From: DASWHR01 sp036398095
GTDB lineage: Bacteria > Actinomycetota > AC-67
Reading direction: 5' to 3'
NCBI GenBank assembly: GCA_036398095.1
Contig: DASWHR010000033.1
Coordinates: 39,986-103,985 of the forward strand
Length of the DNA: 64,000 nt
The notes beneath the pieces were generated by a model. It worked only from the letters and a program-made list of their open reading frames with translations, was not told the DNA's origin and ran no database searches. Each line of letters opens with the position of its first letter. Position 1 is the stretch's first letter. Of the stretch, positions 44,037 through 52,916 are shown piece by piece. A program made the translations under genes and the position numbers.

Positions 44037-44813
44037 ATGAAAAAGGTACTCGTGATTGCGGGACTGGCGATTTCGATGGTGATCTCGCCGGCGCGTGCGG
44101 AGACGGTTCAGTGGGCGTCCTATGCCACGGCCTCGAGCTCGTATGGCGAGGGGTCGCCCGAGGACCAGCTCCTGGGATTGGCCTTCTATCTCACTGGCCC
44201 TGCGGGCGGAGTTCTGAGCGTCGTCGGGCCGGCGCTGGGGCCGACGGAGAACGTCGCGCTGTGCACGGTCTTTAGCGCGAACCCGTGCGTGCCTGACGAT
44301 CCGGAAGGGTTCGCACAGGACACCGCCGACGGCGCCGCCGAGATCCCGGACCGGGCGCCCGGATTCCTGACCGGTCTCCCCGACGCGGTGGCCAACACCG
44401 TGACCGGCTTGCCCGGACTCGTCGAGCAGGCTCTGTTCGGCACGAACAATTGGGGTCGCGGACAGGCGACGGGGGCTCCCGACACATACCCGAGTTGCGG
44501 CGACTTCCCGACGGCCTGGGCGCCGCAGTCCAACGGTTCCGCGCCTGAGCAGCTGACGCTCTACTATGTGCCGGCGGTGGAGAACGCCCAGCGCATCGAC
44601 ATCTACGAGACAAACATCGGCAGCTTCGTGACCTCCGTCGAGATCACACTCGCCGACGGCAGCACGCAGACCGTTTTCAGCGGTCCCGACACGACCACGT
44701 GCGCCGGAATCCTAAGCATCGACCTAGTGGGAGACCCGGCCGTCGTCGCGGTCACGATCAACACGCAAGCTCCCGGATGGGAGGAAATCGACGCAGTCGG
44801 CATCGCGAGTTAG
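44037..44813 (+). CDS. Secreted protein with F5/8-like (ATGAPD) ligand-binding domain
   Basis: 258 residues. ATG 44037 with GAGGAGG upstream. Signal about 1-21 (KKVLVIAGLAISMVISPARA). The N-terminal 110 residues are Gly/Pro/Asp-rich; the C-terminal domain starts GRGQATGAPDTYPSCGDFPTAW and continues LTLYYVPAVENAQRIDIYET, ending WEEIDAVGIAS, the pattern of a discoidin-like beta-sandwich found in secreted carbohydrate-binding proteins. Cysteines (four) suggest disulphides. First of three exported genes in one direction. Confidence 0.75.
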   Translation: MKKVLVIAGLAISMVISPARAETVQWASYATASSSYGEGSPEDQLLGLAFYLTGPAGGVLSVVGPALGPTENVALCTVFSANPCVPDDPEGFAQDTADGAAEIPDRAPGFLTGLPDAVANTVTGLPGLVEQALFGTNNWGRGQATGAPDTYPSCGDFPTAWAPQSNGSAPEQLTLYYVPAVENAQRIDIYETNIGSFVTSVEITLADGSTQTVFSGPDTTTCAGILSIDLVGDPAVVAVTINTQAPGWEEIDAVGIAS

Positions 44814-44898
44814 CCGGCAAGCGCTCCGCGGCGAGACCTGAGCGCGACCGGACAATCGGATCAGAAGGGCGACGTCACGTCGCCACCAAGGAGGGAAC

Positions 44899-45186
44899 AT
44901 GAAGCGGATCATTGGGTTGCTGCTTGCCGTGTTGGGGCTGAGCCTGGGCGTCGGGGCTGCGCAGCCCGCAGCCGCCTGTGAGGCAGGTCAGGTGGCCCGG
45001 GTCGAGGTGACGTCGGAGGCCCTGGCCGAGGTGCACCCCGTCTTCTCGGGCGTGTCGGTCGAGGTCTGGGCGTCGGAAGACAATGACGCCCCAGTGTCCG
45101 TCAGCGCCATGGGCTGGGACGGGGCATCGGGTCTGGTCTGCTCCGATCTCTTTGTCGAGGAAGTGAAGGATACGGTGGGCCTGTAG
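44899..45186 (+). CDS. Small secreted protein, 95 residues
   Basis: AAGGAGGGA precedes the ATG. Signal peptide (KRIIGLLLAVLGLSLGVG, cleavage after AAA before CEAG). The mature part has two cysteines (CEAG near the start and LVCSDLF near the end), likely a disulphide, and a beta-rich core (VEVWASEDNDAPVSVSAMG). No family recognised. Middle gene of the secreted trio; a hairpin follows it. Confidence 0.7.
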   Translation: MKRIIGLLLAVLGLSLGVGAAQPAAACEAGQVARVEVTSEALAEVHPVFSGVSVEVWASEDNDAPVSVSAMGWDGASGLVCSDLFVEEVKDTVGL

Positions 45187-45216
45187 CACTCGCGTAGCAC
45201 TCGCTGGACCTGCGCT

Positions 45217-45250
45217 CGATGCGGCCCCGATTCGAACCGGGGTCGCATCG
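45217..45250 (+). terminator. Strong hairpin after the small secreted protein
   Basis: CGATGCG/CGCATCG plus CCCCG/CGGGG with one G-T pair make a 13-bp stem and 8-base loop containing TTCGAA. Probably an attenuator or terminator between trio genes. Confidence 0.55.
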
Positions 45251-45336
45251 CGCTCCGGCGACTCCGGGATCGCCCTATGGGAGATTCGATTGCGTCCCGT
45301 CGTTGCTGCGGGGCGTCAGGACATGGAGGGATACCG

Positions 45337-45828
45337 ATGAAGAGATCATGGATCGCTTTGAGCATTGCGATCGTTGCGGCGCTGCCGCTCGCCGCCAATG
45401 CCAATCACGGCGGCGCTCACTCCCCAGATCTCAATCCGAGCGACGACATGTGCCAGATCGTCCTCGCCGGCCACGGGAGCTGTAGCGTCACCAACACCAC
45501 CGCCTCGGGCATAAATCTGCAGGCGAGCCACATCCTCGGTGTCCCGACCGCCGACGGCTGGCGGGTGGCATTCGACATCACGATCGTGAACAACGACACA
45601 GGCCAGGTCATCCGCAAGGAGTCGGTCGACGTGACGCACCCGTACGCCTACGACTACCTCGGCTTCGGCGTTCCGTTGCCCTACCCACCCTTCGACGGAC
45701 GCTGGAGCGGCGGCCCGGGGGAAATGACAAGTGCGACCTGCATCGTTGATGTCATCGCGGGCATCGGCGGCCTGCTGGAGTGCCGACTCCCCTGGGTGCC
45801 CGACGGAGGACTTCCGCTCCCCATCTGA
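45337..45828 (+). CDS. Secreted protein of unknown function, 163 residues
   Basis: GGAGGG lies six bases before the ATG. Signal about 1-22 (SWIALSIAIVAALPLAANA). Three cysteines (MCQIVLAGHGSCSV and TSATCIVDVI plus LECRLPW) and a beta-sandwich-like sequence: WRVAFDITIVNNDTGQVI, then proline-rich loop LPYPPFDGRWSGGP. No family recognised. Ends 55 bases before the convergent TetR paralogue 3, with a shared terminator. Confidence 0.7.
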   Translation: MKRSWIALSIAIVAALPLAANANHGGAHSPDLNPSDDMCQIVLAGHGSCSVTNTTASGINLQASHILGVPTADGWRVAFDITIVNNDTGQVIRKESVDVTHPYAYDYLGFGVPLPYPPFDGRWSGGPGEMTSATCIVDVIAGIGGLLECRLPWVPDGGLPLPI

Positions 45829-45843
45829 CGGGCGGAGTAACAG

Positions 45844-45879
45844 ATCGGGGCCTCGGTGAATCTCGCCGGGGCCCCCGAT
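45844..45879. terminator. Bidirectional terminator
   Basis: ATCGGGG with CCCCGAT, plus inner GC pairs, sits exactly between the convergent secreted gene and TetR paralogue 3. Confidence 0.6.
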
Positions 45880-45883
45880 GAGT

Positions 45884-46501
45884 TTATGGGAGTTCTTTGA
45901 TCAGGGAGAGGACGGATCCGCCGAGCTCCTGCCCCTCCAGCGGCAGGCCGGCATCGGTCCAGACCATGGCTCCCACCGACAGCACACACAGGAGCGTCGC
46001 GGTCAGCCCGGGATCGATATCCATCCGAACGGCGCCGGCCTTCTGACCGTCCAGCAGCACCTGCTCGAAGGCCGTGACCGCAGCGGTCATCAACTCGTGA
46101 TGTCGCTCCCGCACCGTGTCGGAATGGCGCAGCCCCGCCAGGACGGTCATGTACGCGGATCGGATATCACCGATGCCCTTCCACTGGCCTGTGACGAGTA
46201 CCTCGGAGTACCGCTGCACCGCGGTGTGCAGATCGGCGATCCCGTCCTGCCCCATTCCGCTGAACAGCGAATCCTGAATGTCGTTGACGAGCCACACGAG
46301 CATCTTGACGACGAATTCGCCGCGACTCTTGAAGTGCACGTAGAACGCGCCTCTTGTGAACCCGGCGCGCGCGCAGATGGCCTCGATGCTCGGGACGCTC
46401 CCCCCGTTTTCAACCGTTTCGGATAGGCCCGCGCGAAGAAGGGCGTGGCGCGTCGCATCTCGCGCGTCGGCGCGGATACGCTGTGCCGCGGTCAGTTCCA
46501 T
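45884..46501 (-). CDS. TetR-family regulator, paralogue 3
   Basis: 205 residues. HTH: TAAQRIRADARDATRHALL and IEAICARAGFTRGAFYVHFK, nearly the same as paralogues 1 and 2. C-terminal half: VQRYSEVLVTGQWKGIGDIR then LLCVLSVGAMVWTDAGLP. Its upstream region has the GCATCCTAGCATGC element. It faces the secreted trio, so it may repress those genes from the other side (inference). Confidence 0.9.
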   Translation of the reverse strand: MELTAAQRIRADARDATRHALLRAGLSETVENGGSVPSIEAICARAGFTRGAFYVHFKSRGEFVVKMLVWLVNDIQDSLFSGMGQDGIADLHTAVQRYSEVLVTGQWKGIGDIRSAYMTVLAGLRHSDTVRERHHELMTAAVTAFEQVLLDGQKAGAVRMDIDPGLTATLLCVLSVGAMVWTDAGLPLEGQELGGSVLSLIKELP

Positions 46502-46593
46502 AGATCGTCTCGCGCCCTGATCCCCCCGGAGGCGATCCCCTCACCCGAGGGCGCCGCCTGGAAGAGAGCGACGCCCTGCCTACATACTGACTC

Positions 46594-46607
46594 GCATCCT
46601 AGCATGC
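46594..46607 (-). promoter_or_regulatory. Shared 14-bp element over a TAGGAT -10 (TetR paralogue 3)
   Basis: GCATCCTAGCATGC, with GCAT/ATGC ends as an inverted repeat; the minus strand gives TAGGAT. Related to the site at 43559; a similar CGCATCC-N5-GGATGCG palindrome lies at 47006-47024. Confidence 0.4.
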
Positions 46608-46645
46608 GATGTCGTCGCCGGCACGAGGGCTGCGTATCCCGCATC

Positions 46646-46945
46646 CTATCGGTCTCGCGGCTTCTCTATCAGGACGAGCAGGGACTCCACGAGCCCGGGA
46701 GGGTCGGCTACTCGCAAACCCAGGCCGTCCCAGACGGAAAGTCCGATTCCTACAAGCACAAGCATCTCCGCGGTCCTGCGTGGCTCCACGTTGGCCCGGA
46801 CGTCGCCTACCTCCTTGCCTGCTCGAATGGCCTCCTCAAGCCTCGAGATGGCGGTGCTCATCAGATCCTCGGGCTCGTTGCGAATGTTTCCCGACCGACG
46901 GATTTGAGTGAGGATGCTGACATAGACAGCCCGAACCTCGCTCAC
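46646..46945 (-). pseudogene. TetR paralogue 4, decayed (C-terminal half only)
   Basis: The frame encodes 99 residues matching the ligand-domain half of the neighbouring TetR proteins (VRAVYVSILTQIRRSGN, then LVLVGIGLSVWDGLGL against IRSAYMSVIAGL and LLVAIGLIVWDDVGM). The HTH half is missing: an in-frame stop lies about nine codons upstream and no recognisable remnant continues beyond 46945. It lacks the DNA-binding domain and is probably non-functional. Confidence 0.7.
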
Positions 46946-47005
46946 ATGAACCCGATCTCCGACATCAGCTCACGGATGCATAGGGTCGAATATGTGCCCA
47001 TACGT

Positions 47006-47024
47006 CGCATCCTGATTGGATGCG
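47006..47024. promoter_or_regulatory. CGCATCC-N5-GGATGCG palindrome
   Basis: Perfect 7-bp inverted repeat 110 bp upstream of the carboxyltransferase and next to the decayed TetR gene. Its GCATCC halves match the elements at 43559 and 46594, so it may be an operator left by, or still used by, the TetR family. Confidence 0.35.
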
Positions 47025-47136
47025 CCCCTGTATGTCAAGATGGATGGAGATCCGCCCGGTTCTGGACTTGGCTGATGCCTTCCACGCCGGTTCGACTCTT
47101 TGTCGCTGAGTCCGGCGGCAGCCTATTGTCGGACAC

Positions 47137-48684
47137 ATGACGTGGGAACCGGAACTCGAGGAGTTGCGGCGGCGCGAGGCGCTGGCCGCGCGGATGGGCG
47201 GCGACGACAAGATCGAGCGGCAGCATGCCGCCGGACGGCTCACCGTTCGCGAACGCATCGACGCGCTGCTGGATGCGGACTCCTTCCACGAGATCGGAGG
47301 CCTGGCCGGCAGCGCCGTCTACGACGACGCGGGCGATCTCGCGTCGTTTCGCGCGGCGAACTTCGTGATGGGCCGGGGCCGGATCGACGGTCGACGCGTC
47401 GTCGTCGGCGGCGACGACTTCACGGTTCGCGGCGGCGCGGCCGATGCCGCGATCTACCAGAAGCAGGTCTTCGCCGAGCAGATGGCCCAGTCCGAGCGGA
47501 TCCCGATCGTGCGGCTGGTCGAGGGTACCGGCGGCGGCGGGTCGGTGAAATCCCTCGAGTCGATGGGCCGCACCTACGTGCCGTTCAATCCGGGATTCGA
47601 CGTCGCGATCGAAAATCTTTCGACGGTGCCGGTCGTGGCGCTGGCGCTCGGGCCGGTCGCGGGGCTCGGCGCGGCGCGCGTGGTGATGAGCCACTACAGC
47701 GTGATGGTGCGTGGCTTGGCGCAGATCTTCGTCGCCGGCCCACCGGTCGTGGCCGGCTTGGGCGAGCGGGTGGACAAAGAGACGCTCGGCGGCGCCGACG
47801 TTCACACCGGCAACGGCGTCGTCGACGACGAAGCCTCAACCGAGCACGAAGCCTTTTTCCTGGCGCGACGGTTTCTGTCGTATCTGCCGCCCAGCGTCTT
47901 CGACCTGCCGCCGCGAACCGAGCCGTCAGACGATCGCGAGCGATCCGACGAGATGCTGCTGTCGGTCGTGCCGCGCGACCGGCGCGCGCCCTACGATATG
48001 CGGGCGATCGTCGAGTCGGTCTTCGACGCGGGATCGATATTCGAGATGGGCCGGCGCTTCGGCAGGCCGGCGATCACGGCGCTCGCGCGCCTGGACGGAC
48101 GCGCGGTGGCCGTCCTGGCCAACGATCCGAAGGTGTATGCGGGTGGATGGAACGCGGCGGCTTCGCAGAAGGTCGCGCGCTTCGTCGACTTCGCCGAGAC
48201 GTTCCATCTTCCGGTGGTGCATCTGGTGGATCAGCCCGGGTTCGTGATCGGAACCGCGGCCGAGAAGGCGGCCACGATCCGGCACGGCGCCCGCGCGCTC
48301 GCCGCGATCTATCAGGCGACCGTTCCGTGGTGCTCGGTGATCGTGCGCAAGGCCTACGGCGTCGCCGGCGCCGCGCACCAGAACCATGCGCGCTTCAACG
48401 TCCGCTACGCCTGGCCGAGCGGCGATTGGGGATCGCTCCCGCTCGAAGGCGGGATCGAAGCCGCCTACCGCGCCGACCTGGAAGCCGCCGAGGATCCCGC
48501 CGCGCTTCTGGCCGAGATCCGCGCTCGCATGGACGCCGTCCGCTCCCCGTTTCGCACGGCCGAGGCATTCATGATCGAGCAGATCATCGATCCGCGCGAC
48601 ACCCGGCGCCTGCTCTGCGAATTCGCCGAAGGCGCCGCATCGCTGCCGTCGCCGGGCCCGAGCGGCCGGGGAATGCGGCCGTAG
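47137..48684 (+). CDS. Acyl-CoA carboxyltransferase (propionyl/methylmalonyl-CoA carboxylase beta type)
   Basis: 515 residues, the crotonase-like double domain. N-terminal domain: QHAAGRLTVRERIDALLDAD, RIDGRRVVVGGDDFTVRGGA, VEGTGGGGSV; C-terminal domain: AVLANDPKVYAGGWNAAASQ, LVDQPGFVIGTAAE and VAGAAHQN. The oxyanion Gly motifs are present. It transfers a carboxyl from biotin to an acyl-CoA. No biotin-carboxylase or biotin-carrier gene is adjacent, so the alpha subunit must be elsewhere. Chain-length specificity is not readable. Confidence 0.92.
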   Translation: MTWEPELEELRRREALAARMGGDDKIERQHAAGRLTVRERIDALLDADSFHEIGGLAGSAVYDDAGDLASFRAANFVMGRGRIDGRRVVVGGDDFTVRGGAADAAIYQKQVFAEQMAQSERIPIVRLVEGTGGGGSVKSLESMGRTYVPFNPGFDVAIENLSTVPVVALALGPVAGLGAARVVMSHYSVMVRGLAQIFVAGPPVVAGLGERVDKETLGGADVHTGNGVVDDEASTEHEAFFLARRFLSYLPPSVFDLPPRTEPSDDRERSDEMLLSVVPRDRRAPYDMRAIVESVFDAGSIFEMGRRFGRPAITALARLDGRAVAVLANDPKVYAGGWNAAASQKVARFVDFAETFHLPVVHLVDQPGFVIGTAAEKAATIRHGARALAAIYQATVPWCSVIVRKAYGVAGAAHQNHARFNVRYAWPSGDWGSLPLEGGIEAAYRADLEAAEDPAALLAEIRARMDAVRSPFRTAEAFMIEQIIDPRDTRRLLCEFAEGAASLPSPGPSGRGMRP

Positions 48685-48742
48685 CAAGCAGGCCCGGCGT
48701 GTTCGTGACATCGATGGCCGGATGCGGGTACCCTGACCCGCC

Positions 48743-50215
48743 GTGACCACCAACGGAATCCCGTCCGACATCAAGGCGCTCGCCGAGCGCGCCCTCGGCG
48801 TAGCGACGGCCGCCGGCGCGAACTATGTCGATGCCCGATATCTATCCGAAGAGTCCGAGCAGATCGACGTGCAGGACGACCGGGTCACCGGCGTCGGTCG
48901 CGGCGCGACCGCCGGGATCGGGATCCGCGTGATCGCCGACGGTTGCTGGGGCTTCGCGGGAACCTCGATTCTGGAACCGGGCGCGATCGAGGATGCGGCG
49001 CGACTTGCGGTCGAGATCGCCCGCTCGTCGCGCGCGCTCATGAAGGCCCCGGTGCGGCTCGCCGACGAGCCGGTCCACGAAGCGACGTGGAGCTCGCCGT
49101 GCGAGCTCGATCCGTTCGCCGTCGCGTTGGACGAAAAGATCGCGATGCTGCTCGCGGCGACCGCCTCGGCCAAAGAGATCGAGGGCTTGACGATCGCCGA
49201 GGCGTCCATCGATCTGTGGCGCCGCACCTCGTGGCTGGCCACGAGCGAAGGGGCACGCATCGCGCAGACGATCACGCAGACCGGCGCGGGCGTCCGCTGC
49301 ATCGCAATCGGCGGCGACGAGGTGCAGCAACGCTCGTTCCCGAACTCGTTCCGCGGCGGCTACGCCGCGGCCGGATGGGAGTATGCGCGCGCCATGGATC
49401 TGGCCGCGAACGCGCCGGTCTACGCCGAACAAGCCGTCGCGCTGCTTTCGGCGCCCGAATGCCCCAGCGCGACGACGACGCTGATCCTCACGCCCGACCA
49501 GCTCGGCCTTCAGGTGCACGAATCCATCGGCCATCCGATCGAGCTGGATCGCGTGCTCGGCATGGAGGCCGCCTATGCGGGAACGTCGTTTTTGAAGCCG
49601 CCTGACCGCGGAGCGCTTCGCTACGGATCGGAGCAGATCAACGTCACCGCGGACGCAACGCTTGCCGGCGCGCTCGGCTCGTTCGGATACGACGACGAAG
49701 GCGTGCAGGCGCAGCGCGTGCCGGTGATCCGCGACGGCGTCTTCCACGAGTTCATCTCCTCACGCGAGACGGCCGGTGAGACCGACGGGCCGCGCTCGAA
49801 CGGAACCATGCGCGCCAGCGGCTGGGATGTGATCCCGCTGATCCGCATGACCAACATCAACTTGGAGCCGGGGTCGTCGTCGCTCGAGGAGATGATCGCC
49901 ACGACCGATGACGGCATCCTGATGTCCACGAACCAGTCCTGGTCGATCGACGACAAGCGAGTCAACTTTCAGTTCGGGTGCGAGATCGCCTGGGAGATCA
50001 AAGACGGAAAGCGCGGACGAATGCTGCGCAACCCCAACTATGCCGGACGCACCGTCGACTTCTGGTCGTCCTGCGACGCGCTCGGCGGCCCCGACGAGTG
50101 GATCGTGTGGGGAACGCCGAACTGCGGCAAGGGACAGCCCGGCCAGACGGCGCGCGTCGCGCACGGCACCTCGCCCGGCCGGTTCCGGGGCGTGAACGTC
50201 GGAGTGCGCGGATGA
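48743..50215 (+). CDS. tldD: TldD metalloprotease subunit
   Basis: 490 residues. The catalytic zinc motif HExxxH is present as LQVHESIGHPIELDRV, followed by ARDGVFHEFI-type segments (RVPVIRDGVFHEFISSRETA) and the C-terminal region FGCEIAWEIKDGKRGRML. GTG start at 48743. TldD pairs with TldE to cleave unfolded short peptides, as in antitoxin or bacteriocin-precursor processing (known for the family). Its stop overlaps the TldE start (ATGA). Confidence 0.95.
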   Translation: MTTNGIPSDIKALAERALGVATAAGANYVDARYLSEESEQIDVQDDRVTGVGRGATAGIGIRVIADGCWGFAGTSILEPGAIEDAARLAVEIARSSRALMKAPVRLADEPVHEATWSSPCELDPFAVALDEKIAMLLAATASAKEIEGLTIAEASIDLWRRTSWLATSEGARIAQTITQTGAGVRCIAIGGDEVQQRSFPNSFRGGYAAAGWEYARAMDLAANAPVYAEQAVALLSAPECPSATTTLILTPDQLGLQVHESIGHPIELDRVLGMEAAYAGTSFLKPPDRGALRYGSEQINVTADATLAGALGSFGYDDEGVQAQRVPVIRDGVFHEFISSRETAGETDGPRSNGTMRASGWDVIPLIRMTNINLEPGSSSLEEMIATTDDGILMSTNQSWSIDDKRVNFQFGCEIAWEIKDGKRGRMLRNPNYAGRTVDFWSSCDALGGPDEWIVWGTPNCGKGQPGQTARVAHGTSPGRFRGVNVGVRG

Positions 50216-51564
50216 GCGAGCTGCTGGGACCGGACCGTCTGGCCGAGGCGATCGAGCCGGCGCTGCGCACCGCCGCCGACGGCACGCTGGTCGTGGCCGT
50301 GCACACCGCCGGCGGGCTGACGCGGTTCGCGTCCAGCCGCATCCATCAGAATACGCATCGGGAAGACCTGGAGATCCGCGTGATGGCGGTCGCCGACGGA
50401 AGCCGCGTCGGCGTCGCGACCACCCACTCACCGGCCGGCGACCGGGTTGCGGCCGCCGCGGCCGACGCGCTCGCGATCGCGCGCGTCACCCCGCGCAACC
50501 CGTCGTTTCCCGGAATCGCCGAACCGCAACCGCTCGCCGCGAACCCACCGGACCGCTTCGACGAAGCCACCGCCGTCACGTCCCCGGCCGAACGCGCCGC
50601 CGCGGTCACGCTTGCGCTGAACGAATTTCCGGCCGACATGGAAGGCGCCGGTGCGGTCGAGACGGTCGCCGACGAGGTCATGGTCGCGACGTCGGGCGGC
50701 GTGCGGCACTATGGACGGATCACGCGCGCCGCGATCAGCGTGATGGCGATGAGCCCCGACTCGAGCGGCTACGCCGAGCTGATCGAAGGCCGACTGTCGG
50801 ATCTTGATCCGGCCGCGCTCGGCGCGCGCTCGGTCCGCAAGGCCGAAGCCGGCCGCAATCCGCAGCCGATCGACGCGGGCTCCTACACCGTGATCCTCGA
50901 GCCGGCCGCGACCTCGACGCTGATGCAGTTCCTCGGATGGCTCGGCTTCGGCGCGAAGTCGCTGCTGGAGGAACGATCGTTCATGGCCGGCAAGATCGGC
51001 GCGACGATCATGGACGAACGAGTCACGATCACCGACGATCCGCTCGCCGTCGACGCGCTCGGCTTGCCGTTCGATTTCGAGGGGACGCCGGCGCAGCCGG
51101 TCATGCTGATCGATAAGGGCGTCGCCGCCGGCGTCGTGTGGGATCGCGAAACGGCCGGGCGCGGTGGCCGCACCTCGACCGGCCACGGCCTGCCGGCCCC
51201 GAATCCCGACGGGCCGTTCCCGCTGAACCTTCGCATGGAGCCCGGCACCGACTCGCTCGACGACCTGATCGCGGGTTGCGAGCGCGGCCTGCTGGTGACG
51301 CGCTTCCACTACTCGAACATCGTCCACGAGAAGGACGCGATCCTGACCGGCATGACGCGGGACGGCACCTTCTGGGTCGAGGACGGCAAGGTCCGCCACG
51401 GCGTCCGGAACCTGCGCTACACGCAGAACGCGGTCGAGGCGCTGTCCAACATCGAAGCGATCGGCGACACGACCGAGATTTCCTCCGAGCTGTTCTTCGG
51501 CGGCTCGCGTGCGCCGGCGCTTCGCATCCGCGACTTCAAGTTCTCCTCCACCACCGACCACTAG
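50212..51564 (+). CDS. pmbA: TldE/PmbA metalloprotease partner subunit
   Basis: 450 residues. TldE-type lacks the HExxxH. Landmarks: VAVHTAGGLTRFASSRIHQN at the N-terminus, GGRTSTGHGLPAPNPDG and NLRMEPGTDSLDDLIAG, and FHYSNIVHEKDAILTGMTR in the shared C-terminal domain. It contributes the substrate channel of the heterodimer. Four-base overlap with tldD ensures stoichiometric translation. The NUDIX gene begins four bases after its stop and belongs to the same operon. Confidence 0.95.
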   Translation: MSELLGPDRLAEAIEPALRTAADGTLVVAVHTAGGLTRFASSRIHQNTHREDLEIRVMAVADGSRVGVATTHSPAGDRVAAAAADALAIARVTPRNPSFPGIAEPQPLAANPPDRFDEATAVTSPAERAAAVTLALNEFPADMEGAGAVETVADEVMVATSGGVRHYGRITRAAISVMAMSPDSSGYAELIEGRLSDLDPAALGARSVRKAEAGRNPQPIDAGSYTVILEPAATSTLMQFLGWLGFGAKSLLEERSFMAGKIGATIMDERVTITDDPLAVDALGLPFDFEGTPAQPVMLIDKGVAAGVVWDRETAGRGGRTSTGHGLPAPNPDGPFPLNLRMEPGTDSLDDLIAGCERGLLVTRFHYSNIVHEKDAILTGMTRDGTFWVEDGKVRHGVRNLRYTQNAVEALSNIEAIGDTTEISSELFFGGSRAPALRIRDFKFSSTTDH

Positions 51565-51568
51565 CCCG

Positions 51569-51997
51569 ATGACCGCTCCCCAGTGCGCCGTCGGCGCGAT
51601 CGTGATGGACAAGGGCCGGATGCTGATGGTCCTGCGCGACCACGAGCCGCTCAAGGGATACTGGACGCTGCCGGGCGGCCGGGTCGAGCCGGGCGAGTCG
51701 CTGCGCGAAGCGGTCGTGCGCGAAGTGCGCGAGGAGACCGGGCTCGACATCGACGTGGACGGGCTGCTGGGCGTGGTCGAACGGATCGTGCGCGACGACG
51801 ACGGCGCGATCGAATACCACTACGTGATCATGGATTTCGTCGCGACCGCGCGCAGCACCGACGTGAAAGCCGGCGACGACGCCGCCGACGTCCGTTGGGT
51901 CCCGACCGGCGACCTGACCTCGCTCAAGCTCACCGACGGCCTGATCGAGTTCCTCTCGGATCGCGGCGTCCTCGAAGGCCGCAAACCCCGCCTCTAG
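51569..51997 (+). CDS. NUDIX hydrolase
   Basis: 142 residues. The NUDIX box is intact in GGRVEPGESLREAVVREVRE followed by ETGLDI. Likely an ADP-ribose, NADH or mutagenic-nucleotide pyrophosphatase; ligand residues are not diagnostic. Last gene of the tldD-tldE operon. Its last codons and stop (GRKPRL then TAG) lie in the 36-bp sequence duplicated at 53577-53612, the border of the AbiE insertion. Confidence 0.93.
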   Translation: MTAPQCAVGAIVMDKGRMLMVLRDHEPLKGYWTLPGGRVEPGESLREAVVREVREETGLDIDVDGLLGVVERIVRDDDGAIEYHYVIMDFVATARSTDVKAGDDAADVRWVPTGDLTSLKLTDGLIEFLSDRGVLEGRKPRL

Positions 51998-51999
51998 GA
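51964..51999. repeat. 36-bp direct repeat, copy 1 (NUDIX 3' end)
   Basis: Matches 53577-53612 at 35 of 36 positions (C/G at 51988). It covers the last 11 codons and stop of the NUDIX gene and ends in CTAGGA. Repeat-to-repeat distance is 1613 bp. Confidence 0.85.
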
Positions 52000-52073
52000 C
52001 GCACTCAATGCCGTCGACCACGAGATGCGGGGCAACGTCCCGACTTCCCCCAACGCCTCGCAGATCCCCCCAA

Positions 52074-52916
52074 TCAAAGACCCCGTAGAGCCTCGTCGAT
52101 CAGTTGCGCCGCCGCGCGATGTCCCGCCGCAAGATCGGGCTCAATACCAACTTCTTCGGCAAGCTTTCGGTACGGCACAACCCACTCGCGCGGAGGCTTC
52201 GGAAAGACATCCGGAAGCGCCTGCTGGCCGCGGGCTGCAAACACTCCCACGAGAGCTGCACGAAGCCGCGCGGGATCGAGCGTCATTGACTGCTTGATGA
52301 GAACAAGATCGACGAGATCTTTCACGCGGCTGCTTCGACGACCATCGCCGTACATGCGCGTGTACGCGTGAACCTTCTCGGCGATGTGCTGCTCGATCGG
52401 GAGTGTCGGCACTTCGATCGGCTCGATGCCCGCGAACGAAAGGAGGTCAGGGACCTGGAGTCGTTCAGGTTGCCATCCAAGAGCGTCGGAAAATCCGATG
52501 TCGACCGTTACCTGTTCAAAGAGCCGCGCAGCGAGCTCCGCACGCACGCGATAACGAACTGCACCGCCATCCTGCTCCTCAGTTATCCGGCCGGCCTTCT
52601 CGATCGCAAACACGAAGAAGTCGTCCAACTCGACGGATTGACATGCGATGAGATCAGCGGTCGCCGACTCCTCGCCGTCATGCCTGACAAGATCCATGTC
52701 CTTCGTGGTGCGAGTGCGGTCCCCCATCCGAAAGTCGAGGGCGAGAGCACCCTTGAGGACCCACCGTTCCGGAGCAGCCACAGCAAGACGCGCCAGGAGC
52801 CGGTCGAACACGACTGCCTTGCGAAGTCGAACCAGGGATGTTCCAGTTTGGCGTGAGCGGTCGTGGAGGCGCTGCTCGAGCGCTTGACGAAATGCGGCTG
52901 CCGTCTCGTACTTCAC
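52074..52916 (-). CDS. abiEii: AbiEii-type nucleotidyltransferase toxin
   Basis: 280 residues. Nucleotidyltransferase core: WVLKGALALDFRMGDRTRTT with KDMDL (metal-binding aspartates about 74-76), then the AbiEii C-terminal domain LLSFAGIEPIEVPTLPIEQH and KVHAYTRMYGDGRRSSRVKDLVD. Such toxins transfer nucleotides to tRNA or other RNA and stop growth on phage infection (established for the type IV TA family). Its start overlaps the antitoxin stop (ATGA). Lower G+C than flanks; between direct repeats, hence acquired. Confidence 0.9.
   Translation of the reverse strand: MKYETAAAFRQALEQRLHDRSRQTGTSLVRLRKAVVFDRLLARLAVAAPERWVLKGALALDFRMGDRTRTTKDMDLVRHDGEESATADLIACQSVELDDFFVFAIEKAGRITEEQDGGAVRYRVRAELAARLFEQVTVDIGFSDALGWQPERLQVPDLLSFAGIEPIEVPTLPIEQHIAEKVHAYTRMYGDGRRSSRVKDLVDLVLIKQSMTLDPARLRAALVGVFAARGQQALPDVFPKPPREWVVPYRKLAEEVGIEPDLAAGHRAAAQLIDEALRGL

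Noticed and set aside
45217..45250. A tRNA T-arm-like sequence (CCCCG around TTCGAA)
   Set aside because: The loop is 8 nt instead of 7 and no acceptor, D or anticodon arm is found nearby; better explained as a terminator hairpin.
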